From an uncultured Clostridia bacterium (GTDB taxonomy: Bacteria; Bacillota; Clostridia; TANB77; CAG-508): a stretch of DNA of 64,000 bases. Position 1 is the first letter of the stretch. Every line of letters starts with the position of its first letter. The DNA lies in the NCBI GenBank assembly GCA_947649935.1, contig CANSTR010000003.1, forward strand, positions 1 to 64,000. The letters run 5' to 3'. The translations under genes and the position numbers were made by a program. The notes beneath the pieces are model-generated. The model was not told the origin of the DNA, searched no databases, and saw nothing but the letters and a program-made list of their open reading frames with translations. Of this stretch, positions 1 to 9,688 are shown piece by piece.

Positions 1-125
1 GTAGCAGGTGCAGATGTAGCAGGTGCAGATGTAGCAGGTGCAGATGTAGCAGGTGCAGATGTAGCAGGTGTAGATGTAGCAGGTGCAGATGTAGCAGGTG
101 TAGATGTAGCAGGTGTAGATGTAAT
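1..125. repeat. 15-bp tandem repeat gtagcaggtgcagat (coding, TSAPA/TSTPA pentapeptide)
   Basis: At least 8 tandem copies, in frame with the minus-strand ORF. Confidence 0.9.
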
Positions 126-887
126 AGCAGGCTCTGGTGTCTTTTCAGATACTTTCACCTTGTACACATAATTTTCAGCAAGCACTCCTCTGCGGGAGCG
201 TGCTTTAACAGTAACTTCTCCAGCCTTTTTAGCTTTAATTTTTACTGTACCATTTTTTGAATCAACTCTTTTTAAAGCAACTATGTCTGTATCAGACACA
301 GCAACCATTTTTACCTCAGGGTTAAACTCAAAAGTCTTTTCGTCTCCAACAAAAAGTTTTAAATCCTTTTTTATTGTCTTCTCTTTCTTTATCTGAGATA
401 AGGATTTCTTTTTCTTGGTAACCTGTACTCTTACTTCTATGCTTTTCTCTTCTGTACCAGAATACAGCCCTGCATAAATCCTAGAATCTCCAGCTTTACT
501 TCCCCTTATTTTAAGGGTCCTTGGGCCTTTTGCCCAAGCATCAGCCTTCATATTGCCAATCCAGATTGAATCTGGATAAAATCTCCATGGAGCTGAAAAC
601 TCCACAGAAATGGTTTTTCCAACTTGAACCCTTCTAAAAAGAATTTTTTTGGAAGAACCCTGCTGTTTTTTAGTCTCAGCTGAAGCTTTATACAGACGGT
701 CTGCTGACACGTCTACTGTTGTTTCATCAGCAACAAGCTCATCTGCTTCAGTGCTCTGGTCAACAGTTACCTCCTGAATGCTATCAGGATTTGTAGCCGC
801 TACAGTAGGTATTGGTGTACTATTCAAAAGAATTGCACTAGCTACAACTCCCACAATGGCCCGTAGGCTGTTTTTTAATTTCATCAT
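1..887 (-). CDS. Secreted/surface protein, partial at left edge, with C-terminal Thr-Ser-Ala-Pro-Ala repeats
   Basis: Translation from ATG 887 (MMKLKNSLRAIVGVVASAILLNSTPIPTVAA..., signal-peptide-like) is open to the left edge; SD AAAGGAGAG upstream; 15-bp repeats encode (S/T)APAT units. Confidence 0.75.
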   Translation of the reverse strand, partial: MMKLKNSLRAIVGVVASAILLNSTPIPTVAATNPDSIQEVTVDQSTEADELVADETTVDVSADRLYKASAETKKQQGSSKKILFRRVQVGKTISVEFSAPWRFYPDSIWIGNMKADAWAKGPRTLKIRGSKAGDSRIYAGLYSGTEEKSIEVRVQVTKKKKSLSQIKKEKTIKKDLKLFVGDEKTFEFNPEVKMVAVSDTDIVALKRVDSKNGTVKIKAKKAGEVTVKARSRRGVLAENYVYKVKVSEKTPEPAITSTPATSTPATSAPATSTPATSAPATSAPATSAPATSAPA

Positions 888-1143
888 AATAATCTCTCCT
901 TTCAGATCCCACAGTCTGTAGGATCAAAAACAAAAATTTTTTAGTTTCAACCATGGTTTTATACTTTATATTATACTAAATTTTTTTTTTCTTGTCAACA
1001 ACTTTATGTAAAGTTTTTCAAATTTTTTACATTTTTTTCAAAAAAATTTTCATTTTTTTTCATTTTTCTCTTGTATTTTTTTTTATTTTATGTTAGACTA
1101 ATTAATAGTCAGTTATAAAATAAGTAATGGAGGTGCTTTAAAG

Positions 1144-1344
1144 ATGGCAAAATGTATTTGTTGTGGCAAAAGTACAACTTGGGGAAATGACCTTAGTATT
1201 ACACGTTCACATATTAGTAAAAGAACAAGCAGACCAGTAAAACCTAACTTAAGAACAATCAAAGCGATGATTAATGGTGAGCCTAAAAAAGTTACTATTT
1301 GCGCAAAATGCTTGCGTTCTGGTAAACTTCAAAGAGCCAATTAA
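1144..1344 (+). CDS. rpmB: 50S ribosomal protein L28
   Basis: 66 aa; MAKCICCGKSTTWGNDLSITRSHISKRTSRPVKPNLRTI...KVTICAKCLRSGK is a typical bL28 with CxxC pairs. Confidence 0.93.
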   Translation: MAKCICCGKSTTWGNDLSITRSHISKRTSRPVKPNLRTIKAMINGEPKKVTICAKCLRSGKLQRAN

Positions 1345-1369
1345 TAGAAAATTTATCAAATAATACAGA

Positions 1370-1402
1370 AGAACTCAAAGAATTGCTTTGGGTTTTTTTG
1401 TG
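1370..1402 (+). terminator. Rho-independent terminator after rpmB
   Basis: aactcaaag-aattg-ctttgggttttttt stem plus T tract. Confidence 0.7.
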
Positions 1403-1498
1403 ATTTCAGCGATTTTTCCGCAATATCGATACTCCCTCGCTATTCCTATTTAAAAATGGTATAAAATCATTAAAAATAATAGTTGTGAGGGAATTTCT

Positions 1499-1738
1499 TT
1501 GAAAAAGTATGAGAATAAAAGCAATGTTTGTGGTAATTTAATTAAAACTTATCGAGAAAAAAGGCATCTTACCAAGGCACAATTGAGCAGACTGTTGCAG
1601 TTGCATGCGGTGTATTTGGATTCGACGGAATTGTTTCGCATTGAAAATGGCAAAATGATTGTGAAGGATTTTGAGTTGATTGCTTTGTGTTTTGTTTTGG
1701 ATATTGATTTTGAGGGGCTGAAAGATTTGATTGAGTGA
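1499..1738 (+). CDS. XRE-family helix-turn-helix protein (TTG start)
   Basis: 79 aa, HTH pattern LTKAQLSRLLQL...IENGK; resembles the 61912 XRE protein. Confidence 0.65.
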   Translation: MKKYENKSNVCGNLIKTYREKRHLTKAQLSRLLQLHAVYLDSTELFRIENGKMIVKDFELIALCFVLDIDFEGLKDLIE

Positions 1739-1930
1739 AGGATTTAAAAGCAATCAATCATAATAAAAATCCTAGAACCTCTTAAACGATTCTAGGATTT
1801 CTTGAATGACTTAGAGCTTCGAAAGTTTTCTAAGCACCACTCAATATATTTATACCATATTTATTATAAAAAATAAAGATATTTTCTCAAAATTTTTGAA
1901 ACTGTTTTATTTGTTAGTTTGAATAAGAAT

Positions 1931-2263
1931 TTAGCAATAAAATTTAACTTCATCTACACCATAAAAATTTTTCCACTCAGATATAATAAAGAAAAAATTG
2001 TATTGTATCGACTTATATAATTTATTCAAATCATGTTCAGGAATTCTACTATTATTATTGGCTAAAATACAATCCCCACTTTTCGTAATCCATACTTTCG
2101 TTGCATTTGCTTGTGGATTTCCTTTTGATATATGTACATGAATTGGTTCAAAATTCTCATTAGCCCAGAAAAAAATCGTATATCCCAAATAATTAAAAAG
2201 GTTAGGCACTTTGTATTCCTCCTTTTCTAGCTGTTTCAAAGAAATAGGCTGCCCCTCTTTCAA
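1931..2263 (-). CDS. DUF4160-type protein (toxin-antitoxin-like)
   Basis: YTIFFWANENFEPIHVHISKGNPQANATKVWI...HDLNKLYKSI pattern. Confidence 0.7.
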   Translation of the reverse strand: MKEGQPISLKQLEKEEYKVPNLFNYLGYTIFFWANENFEPIHVHISKGNPQANATKVWITKSGDCILANNNSRIPEHDLNKLYKSIQYNFFFIISEWKNFYGVDEVKFYC

Positions 2264-2477
2264 CTACTGTCTTGAATATTGCAATTTCACTATCTGTATA
2301 ATGTCCATCTTTTTTTATGATATCATAACTTGGTAATTCAAAAATTACAGTATCAAATCCATACTCCATGGGTCTTTCAAAACAAACTGTAATATATTCC
2401 TCGCCATTTTCTTTTTTGCGAATATCAGAAGAAACAACTAAGGTTCCATCTGCATAAGTAACAAATTCATGCATCAT
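2202..2477 (-). CDS. Small partner protein of the DUF4160 gene (DUF2442-like position)
   Basis: 91 aa ORF overlapping and upstream of the DUF4160 gene. Confidence 0.5.
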   Translation of the reverse strand: MMHEFVTYADGTLVVSSDIRKKENGEEYITVCFERPMEYGFDTVIFELPSYDIIKKDGHYTDSEIAIFKTVVERGAAYFFETARKGGIQSA

Positions 2478-2503
2478 AATTGCTCACTCTCCTAAATCAG
2501 AGT

Positions 2504-2579
2504 TGGAGCCAATAGGCGGAATCGGACCGCCGACCTACAGGTTACGAATCTGTTGCTCTACCAACTGAGCTATATTGGC
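2504..2579 (-). tRNA. tRNA-Thr (anticodon CGT)
   Basis: Reverse complement GCCAATATAGCTCAGTTGGTAGAGCAACAGATTCGTAACCTGTAGGTCGGCGGTCCGATTCCGCCTATTGGCTCCA: 7-bp acceptor stem, D and T arms, encoded CCA. Confidence 0.92.
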
Positions 2580-2721
2580 AAATATCTTTGTGTCATGTTA
2601 TTTTTACCACTCACAACAATATTTATTATAACGAATTGAGCCAGGTTTGTCAATGGAAATTTTAAAAATTACAGGGAAATTCATAAAATATTATCAAATA
2701 ATAAGATTTTCTCTAGAAAAT

Positions 2722-2938
2722 GTAGGGGCGGCTAGCAGCCGCCCGCTACTACAAACAAATTTTTTCTTTGGTAAATTCTTCGAAGAACGGGTGGCTGACC
2801 GCCTCCCACTGCCACAAACAAATTTCTCCTTTGGTAAATTCTTCGAAGAACGGACGGCTGACCGCCTCCCACTGCCACAAACAATTTTCTTCTTTGGTAA
2901 ATTCTTCGAAGAACGGACGACCACTGGTCGCCCCTACG
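2722..2938. repeat. Dispersed GTAGGGGC-type element with three internal tandem units of about 60 bp
   Basis: gtaggggcggctagcagccgcccgc ... 3x (acaaacaaattttYtYctttggtaaattcttcgaagaacgg) ... gaccactggtcgcccctac. Confidence 0.85.
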
Positions 2939-2966
2939 TCACATTGGGCAAAGATTGTCAGTTTCC

Positions 2967-4895
2967 TTACAAAATGTCGCTGCTTTTTATGTAATCAATA
3001 ATTCTCTTGATTTCGCTTGTCATGGTGTCTGGATATTCTGGCTCATCTTTGTCAAACGATTTGTCATATCCATAACGGTTTAAAAAGCGATACGTATCAA
3101 TCTCAATCAATTCCTTTTTCGAGATTTTGCGCGATGCAAGTGGAAGATTTTTTCCTGTTTTCTGGTCAACAATGCTCACAACCTTGCTGTCAATAATCAT
3201 GAAATTTTTCTTCAAAATTTCCTTAATTCTGCGCAAACGGCTCACTTCTTCCGTCACCAATTCGTCGTCTTTGTTTTCTTTGATGAACATTTCAATTTCG
3301 GCAATCAATTCATGAATGCTATAATTATATGCCAATGGCATTTTCGTTTTAAATGTCTTGCGAATCGCATCTTGCCTTACTTTAATTTGACTTAGCATCG
3401 TTTGATCTAACTGGCTGCGGCCGGTCAATTTGCCCAAAAACTTTTTCAAATTACTTTTATCTTCGATGATATCCAAATCGTCATTCAATTTTTTTAATTC
3501 CGCTTCGCATCGAATATTTTTGATGGTTTCCGCAATTTCTTTTTTGAGTTCGTTTTCCTCCAAAATATTGATTTCGTCAAATCGCTTAATTTTTTTGCTC
3601 ACCGCGGATTTAGCATTATTCAAATAATTGAGCAAAATACTGACTTGCAGATTGACTTTGGAAATTTGCGCCAGCGCCTCCTTATTTTGTTCGTCAACTT
3701 TGTCGAAAATTCCATTGACCAACGCGTCCAACTCTTCGGCATAATTTTTCATCTCAAACGCATTGTTCAAAGCCTTGTAGTTCGAATCCAGTTCTTTTGC
3801 AATGCGCGCGTGGTTTTGCTGTCTTGCAATTAGTTCCCTGATGTTGCCAAGCAATGTTTGAACCACCGCGATGTTTTCCAAGCAATCTGTTTTGACGCTG
3901 TCGATTTCTGAATCACCAGTTGGTACAAATTCTTTCTTTTCTGGTGCTTTTGCTTTTGGCTCATCTTTTATTTCTGGTACTTCAACCACTTTGTCAGGCG
4001 CCTGACAACTTCTTTCATCAATCGCTGTAAATTCGCTTTTTAAATACGTAAACAAATCATTTTTCCAATCAACCACAAATTGCATGCTTTTCAAACGTTC
4101 ATTAAAACTCTTGTTGACTTCCTGTTTTAAAGAAGTCAATTCCGCATTAATTCTGGCAATATCGTCCAAATCGCTTTGCTTTTCTTCTTCAGTTGAATCT
4201 GCTTCATACGTTTCTTGCTCCATCGCAAAATGGTGTTTTGCCAGCAATTGCTCTAGTTTTCGGATGTTTTCATAATGCGCTGAATTTTCTTCATCCACTT
4301 CAATCAAATGCGCAATTTTTTCGCAGGCAGTTTGCGTATCTTCAATCACTTTTTGATAAAGCTTTTTGCGACTGTTTTCATCCAAAATTTTTCTCAATTG
4401 TCTGCTTAAATTGATTTTATAAGTTTTAAAATTTTCTGTGCTTTCTTGGATTTCTTCGATGGCATCTACATCCAAAAAAGGCGCCAAAATGACTTCGGTT
4501 CCGTCTTGTAACCATGGAATATCTGCAATGTCTTCGATTTGCAACAAAACTGGACGATTTAAGATGTTTGCCAAACCTGCTTTGGCTTTTTCCAAATCAG
4601 TTGTTACTTCTAGAAAATGATTGATTTGCACGTCTTTTTTGATTTGATCAATTTCCGCCATGCTAGTTGCCTTGTAAAAAATGGGTGTTTCATTAAAATT
4701 GTCGTCAAAATCGCGACTCATCCTTTCATAAATTTTCTGAATGAACTGCAGATTTTCGGCAACATTTTCTTTGGTGTATTCTGCCACATCTTCTTTTTCT
4801 GCATCGTTGTTTAACAATTGGCGAATGGCTTGAGATTTCTCGTTTTTTAATTGCTTGATTTGTTCACGTTCTTGTTTGGTTAATTCTGTTTTCAT
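2967..4895 (-). CDS. Large coiled-coil protein of unknown function; possible N-terminal ART-like domain
   Basis: 642 aa ORF 19 nt downstream of the Lon-like gene; N-terminal IFYKATS / HFLEVTTD / GTEVILAP motifs. Confidence 0.7.
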   Translation of the reverse strand: MKTELTKQEREQIKQLKNEKSQAIRQLLNNDAEKEDVAEYTKENVAENLQFIQKIYERMSRDFDDNFNETPIFYKATSMAEIDQIKKDVQINHFLEVTTDLEKAKAGLANILNRPVLLQIEDIADIPWLQDGTEVILAPFLDVDAIEEIQESTENFKTYKINLSRQLRKILDENSRKKLYQKVIEDTQTACEKIAHLIEVDEENSAHYENIRKLEQLLAKHHFAMEQETYEADSTEEEKQSDLDDIARINAELTSLKQEVNKSFNERLKSMQFVVDWKNDLFTYLKSEFTAIDERSCQAPDKVVEVPEIKDEPKAKAPEKKEFVPTGDSEIDSVKTDCLENIAVVQTLLGNIRELIARQQNHARIAKELDSNYKALNNAFEMKNYAEELDALVNGIFDKVDEQNKEALAQISKVNLQVSILLNYLNNAKSAVSKKIKRFDEINILEENELKKEIAETIKNIRCEAELKKLNDDLDIIEDKSNLKKFLGKLTGRSQLDQTMLSQIKVRQDAIRKTFKTKMPLAYNYSIHELIAEIEMFIKENKDDELVTEEVSRLRRIKEILKKNFMIIDSKVVSIVDQKTGKNLPLASRKISKKELIEIDTYRFLNRYGYDKSFDKDEPEYPDTMTSEIKRIIDYIKSSDIL

Positions 4896-4913
4896 GTTCC
4901 AAGAACCTCCTTT

Positions 4914-7325
4914 TTATCTTTCGAAATTGCTAGCTGCTTTTGAAAATTTCTTCAATTTTTCCAAGGCTAAATAATTCACCGAACCATTTGGAAAATTTCC
5001 ATCTCTTGTTTTTTTACCAGCTGGCACGCCTGTTAAAATTTCGATTCCTTCCTCAATGGTTCCGACTGCATAAATGTGGAATTTGCCATGTTTTACGGAT
5101 TCGATTAAGTCATCTGACAAATGCAAATTTCGCACATTTTGCTTTGGAATGATGACACCTTGCTCGCCATTAAATCCGCGCATTTTGCAAATTTGGTAAA
5201 ACCCTTCTATTTTTTCGTTTACCCCACCAATTGGCTGAATTTCTCCTTTTTGGTTGACCGAACCAGTGACCGCAATGGATTGATTAATCGGTATACCGGA
5301 TAAGCTCGACAAAATCGCATACGCTTCTGTGCTGGATGCGCTATCGCCATCTACCCCGCCATACATCTGCTCAAAACAAATACTTGCTGTGACAGACAGC
5401 GGCATTTTTTGCGCAAACTGCTCGCCCAAATAACCAGAAAGAATCAAAACACCTTTGGAATGCGACGAACCTGACATTTCAATTTCTCGCTCAATATTGA
5501 CGATTCCGCTTTTGCCCATATACGTGTTGGCCGTAATTTTGGCCGGTTTTCCAAACGAATAATCACCCACAGTAATAACTGTCAAACCATTGATTTGTCC
5601 GACTTTGTAGCCTTCTGTTTCAATTAATAAAGTTTCTTCTTGTATCATTTCGATATATTTTGCATCGTATTTTTTAATACGACTTGCACGCTCGTCTAAC
5701 GCTTTTTGTACATGGTCTTTGGTGACGATTTTGGATTTCGTCATCTTCGCCCAAGTTGATGCTTCGCCGATGATTTGCCCAATTTCACTAAACTGCGTTG
5801 AGATTTTCGTTTTATCACCTGAAATTTTGGAAGCATATTCAATCACTTTTGCGACAGCTTCTTTATCCAAATCTAATAAATTTTCTTGCTCCGTAAAACT
5901 TTTTACAAACCTTGTTAATTTGCGAATGTTTTCCGTTGTTTTGGGAGCAGCTTCTTCAAATTCTACTTTGATTTTGAATAACTTTTTAAAATCGTCATCC
6001 ATCGTAAGCAACGTGTGATACATGTTCGCATTCCCAACTAATAGCACTTTCAAATCTAACTTGATTGGCTCTGGTTTTAGAGAGATTAGCACCATCGAAG
6101 TTCGTTGTTCTGCCATATTTTCAATTGCCAATTCTTTCACACGCAAAGCCTTTTTCAAAGATTCGTAACAAGCTGGATTGGTCAACAAATCTTTCATTTG
6201 AAAAATAATGTAACCACCATTTGCTTGATGTAAAAGTCCTGGTTTTAGCATCATATAATCGGTTTTTAACATGCCATAATGATTTTCGTATTCCAATCTT
6301 CCAAAAATATTGTTGTACGAATAATTGGTGTCCATGACCACTGGTGCGCCTTCTAGCTTGCTATTATCCACAAATAAATTAACACGATAATTGAGCCATG
6401 GCTGTCTAATTTCTTCTTGTCTTGGTTGCTGAGGCGTCGTTTCTGGCTTTTTTTCCTCTGGGTCTGGTGCCAAAAAACAATCAATATTTCTCAAAATATC
6501 TTTTTTGACACCATCCAAATACGTACTGATTTTTTTATTTCTTTTATAATTCGATTTCAACGCATTAATCTGCATATTGACTGTCATCAAAGCTACATTG
6601 GATTGCCAATTTTCGATTTTTTTGTCCGACTCTCTTTCAATCGTTTTGATATCAGACAATGTAGCAAAAATCAATTCTTGCACTTCGGAAGATTTTTGCT
6701 CATACTGGATTTTGATGTCTTCTGGCAATTTTTCAAAATCTTCCTCGCCAATCGTTTTTCCTTCATAAACTGGCATCATGTAAATGCCATTGTCGGTTGA
6801 TTTGATTTGGAAACCTTGTTTCATGGTTTTGTCATTTAATTTTTTTAACAACATTTCTCTTTTGTCGTTAAACTCTTGCTTAATCACTTGTTTTTCTTTT
6901 TCAAAATCATCGTTGTTAAACGTTTTTTTGATGTCTTTTCGAATATCTTTGACAAAACTTTCCATATTTTCTTTGAAAACTTTTCCTTGCCCTGCTGGAA
7001 ACGAAATCGCAACTGGCTCATTTGGGTCTTCAAAATTATAGATATAACACCAATCATTTGGCGTTTTTTCTTTGGCTGCTTTGTAGTCCAAATATTTTTT
7101 GGTATACATCGTTTTGCCGACCCCACTTGGTCCTTCAATATACAAATTATAGCCTTTTACATCAATTCCAATCCCAAATTCTAAGGCATTTATCCCTCTG
7201 TCTTGCCCATAAATTAAATCAGTTGTATCTTCAATTTCCTTGGTTGTTTCGAATCCAAGCGAATTTGGATTGCAAATATCTTTCAAATCTTTTGGTAATA
7301 ATTCATTTTCACTATTTCTTCTCAT
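4914..7325 (-). CDS. Lon-like ATP-dependent protease (AAA_32/Lon_C type)
   Basis: Walker A EGPSGVGKT; Lon catalytic region GGVDGDSASSTEAYAILSSLSGIPINQSIAVTGSVNQKGEIQPIGGVNEKIEG; SD aggaga before MRRNSEN. Confidence 0.9.
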   Translation of the reverse strand: MRRNSENELLPKDLKDICNPNSLGFETTKEIEDTTDLIYGQDRGINALEFGIGIDVKGYNLYIEGPSGVGKTMYTKKYLDYKAAKEKTPNDWCYIYNFEDPNEPVAISFPAGQGKVFKENMESFVKDIRKDIKKTFNNDDFEKEKQVIKQEFNDKREMLLKKLNDKTMKQGFQIKSTDNGIYMMPVYEGKTIGEEDFEKLPEDIKIQYEQKSSEVQELIFATLSDIKTIERESDKKIENWQSNVALMTVNMQINALKSNYKRNKKISTYLDGVKKDILRNIDCFLAPDPEEKKPETTPQQPRQEEIRQPWLNYRVNLFVDNSKLEGAPVVMDTNYSYNNIFGRLEYENHYGMLKTDYMMLKPGLLHQANGGYIIFQMKDLLTNPACYESLKKALRVKELAIENMAEQRTSMVLISLKPEPIKLDLKVLLVGNANMYHTLLTMDDDFKKLFKIKVEFEEAAPKTTENIRKLTRFVKSFTEQENLLDLDKEAVAKVIEYASKISGDKTKISTQFSEIGQIIGEASTWAKMTKSKIVTKDHVQKALDERASRIKKYDAKYIEMIQEETLLIETEGYKVGQINGLTVITVGDYSFGKPAKITANTYMGKSGIVNIEREIEMSGSSHSKGVLILSGYLGEQFAQKMPLSVTASICFEQMYGGVDGDSASSTEAYAILSSLSGIPINQSIAVTGSVNQKGEIQPIGGVNEKIEGFYQICKMRGFNGEQGVIIPKQNVRNLHLSDDLIESVKHGKFHIYAVGTIEEGIEILTGVPAGKKTRDGNFPNGSVNYLALEKLKKFSKAASNFER

Positions 7326-7402
7326 TTGTATTCTCCTATCTTTTTTATTAGGATGATTGTATATCAAACCCAAAATTTTTTCAACATCTTTTTACAAATT
7401 TC

Positions 7403-7840
7403 TCACGCTTTTTTTGCCATCAAAATTGCGTTGTCATCTCCATAATAGGTTTTACGTTCTCCAATCTGACAAAAACCAGCATTTTCATACAAACTTCTTG
7501 CCATTTTATTTTTCTCATTTACTTCTAAAAATATTTCGGTAAATTGATTTTTTTCGGCATTTTCTAAAATGGCTTGCAACAGTTTTTTCCCAATTCCTTT
7601 TCCTCTGCAATCTTTTTTCGTGACAATATTCATAATTTCTAACGCAGGAAAATTGTGCATCACGCCTGCAAATCCAACAATTTTGCCGTTTTGTTTGGCA
7701 ATGATGTATCTTCTATTTTCTGCGACAATTTCCGATTTCAAAATCGCTGGCGTCCAAAAATCGTCAAAATCTGACATTAAATTTTTTTCGATTTGCGCAA
7801 AATCTTGTAACGTCATTTTAAAAATTTCTATTTTTTGCAT
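7403..7840 (-). CDS. rimI: Ribosomal-protein-alanine N-acetyltransferase
   Basis: GNAT motif RGKGIGKKLLQAIL, LEVNEKNKMARSLYENAGF; next to tsaB. Confidence 0.88.
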   Translation of the reverse strand: MQKIEIFKMTLQDFAQIEKNLMSDFDDFWTPAILKSEIVAENRRYIIAKQNGKIVGFAGVMHNFPALEIMNIVTKKDCRGKGIGKKLLQAILENAEKNQFTEIFLEVNEKNKMARSLYENAGFCQIGERKTYYGDDNAILMAKKA

Positions 7841-8517
7841 TCTTCTGCTTCCTTTTTTAAGCACTCTGCTTGAGATTTTCGCAAATAAATTGGCACGATG
7901 GTATCTGCATTTTTTAGCTCATTTTTCAACTGTTTTTGATACGCAATCTGCCCACCAAACGCCGCCCTTTGCTCATTCAATTCGCTAAATTTTGCTGTGG
8001 GCATGTATTTTAAAATCAAATCTTTATGTAAAACAGCGCCATCGCCCACAAAAACGACATTTTCCTCTTTTTTGAAATGCTCGATTACGTGATTGATATC
8101 ATCCGCCCAAAAATCTCCAATTGCCTCACAATTTTCATCAAAAATGCCAGCGTAAACTTGATTGTTTCTGGCATCAATCAAGGCAATTTTTTTGGACGAA
8201 GACGCATCGCTTTTTGCTAAGGTTTCCAATGACGTAATACTTGCCACTGGCAAATGATTCACTTCTGCAAGTGCTTTGACAGTCGCAACACCAATGCGAA
8301 TTCCGGTAAACGAACCCGGACCTGCGCAACAAGAAAGCAAGTCAATGTCTGCTAATTTGAGTTGATTTTTCGTTAAAATTTCCGCCAAAATTGGCATTAA
8401 ATTTTCAGAATGCGTCAGACCATTGTCCAAATTTATTTCATCGATTAATTCATCATTTTCCAAAATGGCAACACTGCAAATTTTACTTGACGTGTCCATT
8501 GCTAAAATTTTCATCAT
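7828..8517 (-). CDS. tsaB: tRNA threonylcarbamoyladenosine biosynthesis protein TsaB
   Basis: ILAMDTSSKICSVAIL..., GPGSFTGIRIGVATVKALA. Confidence 0.93.
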   Translation of the reverse strand: MMKILAMDTSSKICSVAILENDELIDEINLDNGLTHSENLMPILAEILTKNQLKLADIDLLSCCAGPGSFTGIRIGVATVKALAEVNHLPVASITSLETLAKSDASSSKKIALIDARNNQVYAGIFDENCEAIGDFWADDINHVIEHFKKEENVVFVGDGAVLHKDLILKYMPTAKFSELNEQRAAFGGQIAYQKQLKNELKNADTIVPIYLRKSQAECLKKEAEECKK

Positions 8518-8607
8518 TTCCTCCTCAAAAATCCGTTTAACAATTTATTTTAGTATATCATATATTTTATTTGAAAGCAAATAAAAATTTTTATTTTTTG
8601 ATATAAA

Positions 8608-8638
8608 GAAAGACAGACTAAAATTTCTAGTCTGCCTC
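8608..8638 (-). terminator. Hairpin terminator between the 8663 gene and tsaB
   Basis: ggcagactagaaattttagtctgtctttctt on the minus strand. Confidence 0.6.
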
Positions 8639-8662
8639 TCATCACTTGTTAAAACAAAATAA

Positions 8663-9160
8663 CTAAAATTTACCCAGGAAACACTCCAGTTTTACTGCTC
8701 TTTTATTAATCCAAACAATTTCTGCTTGTTTCCCTAAAAATTCCTTTTTTAATCTTTCTATATCACGCAAGCATCCCCAGAAAAAATCTTTAATAAAAAA
8801 ATCATCCCTAGAAAGAAAAAAGTCCATTTCTGGAAAAACAAAACAATATCCAGCTTTTTGATCATCATATTTTATATCTTTTAAAATATGATAACTTTTA
8901 CTAATTTCAACATAAGCATCAATAATTTTTGATGCTCTATGTCGAACTATTACAGAATCATTCTCTGACAAATAATCCTGCAACAATTCCCAGTCATAGG
9001 AATTGTAATTTGCAAAATACAAGGTACATTTCGTACCATTTTCTGCAATAATTTTAATTTCTCTGTTCCCAGGTTCAACCGCTTTAATCTTGAATTCGGT
9101 TTCCCGGATTGGTATTACCTTGATTTCTGGTTGCCTCCTATAGTTATTTCTTCTAGCCAT
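8663..9160 (-). CDS. Hypothetical protein inserted between tsaE and tsaB, with its own promoter and terminator
   Basis: 166 aa from MARRNNY; SD gaggt; upstream TTGACA-N17-TAAAAT; contains one in-frame CGG. Confidence 0.6.
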   Translation of the reverse strand: MARRNNYRRQPEIKVIPIRETEFKIKAVEPGNREIKIIAENGTKCTLYFANYNSYDWELLQDYLSENDSVIVRHRASKIIDAYVEISKSYHILKDIKYDDQKAGYCFVFPEMDFFLSRDDFFIKDFFWGCLRDIERLKKEFLGKQAEIVWINKRAVKLECFLGKF

Positions 9161-9244
9161 TTTTCTACCTCGCTTTCTTAAGCTCACACTACTGTAACAG
9201 CCAGAATTTTATCACAGTTTGCATAATTTGTCAAACATTAATCT

Positions 9245-9674
9245 TTATTTTCTGACTTTTTCCATTTTCAAAATTCGTCTATTTTCATTTACTAAATCTC
9301 TTGAAAAAGTAATTTTGGTATACTGCGAAGGCAAAATATCTTCTATCATTTCGCCCCACTCGATAATGCTAACGCCTTTCTCGAAATATTCGTCCCCACC
9401 AATTGCCAAAAATTCATCAACTCCTTCTAGGCGGTAAACATCAAAATGATAAATCGGGAATTGTTCGGTTTGATACTCGTTCACAATGGTGAACGTCGGG
9501 CTGGAAATCTCATTTTGCAAACCAAAATACGTCAAAATGCCTTCTGTCAATTTCGTTTTGCCAGAACCTAATTCACCGCGAAAGCACCACCACGTCCCCT
9601 TTGCTCAATTGCAATGCAATTTCTTTTCCCAATTCAATAGTTTCTTTTTCTGAATTTAATATGATTTCTTTCAT
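9245..9674 (-). CDS. tsaE: tRNA threonylcarbamoyladenosine biosynthesis ATPase TsaE, requires +1 frameshift at CGG (9576-9578)
   Basis: MKEIILNSEKETIELGKEIALQLSKGDVVVLS|CGG TGA; skipping C gives SGELGSGKTKLTEGILTYFGLQNEISSPTFTIVNEY. Confidence 0.88.
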
Positions 9675-9688
9675 TGTTTTATTTCCTT

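Noticed and set aside
1-125. Possible CRISPR-like or satellite array
   Set aside because: The 15-bp period has no spacers and is in frame with a secreted protein (TSAPA repeats).
2647-3001. Predicted ORFs of 115, 76 and 77 aa
   Set aside because: They translate the dispersed repeat element in different frames; no SD or protein-like conservation.
5719-7351. Plus-strand ORFs antisense to the Lon-like gene and similar ORFs antisense to other genes
   Set aside because: Overlap strongly supported minus-strand genes, lack RBSs, and show low-complexity antisense composition.
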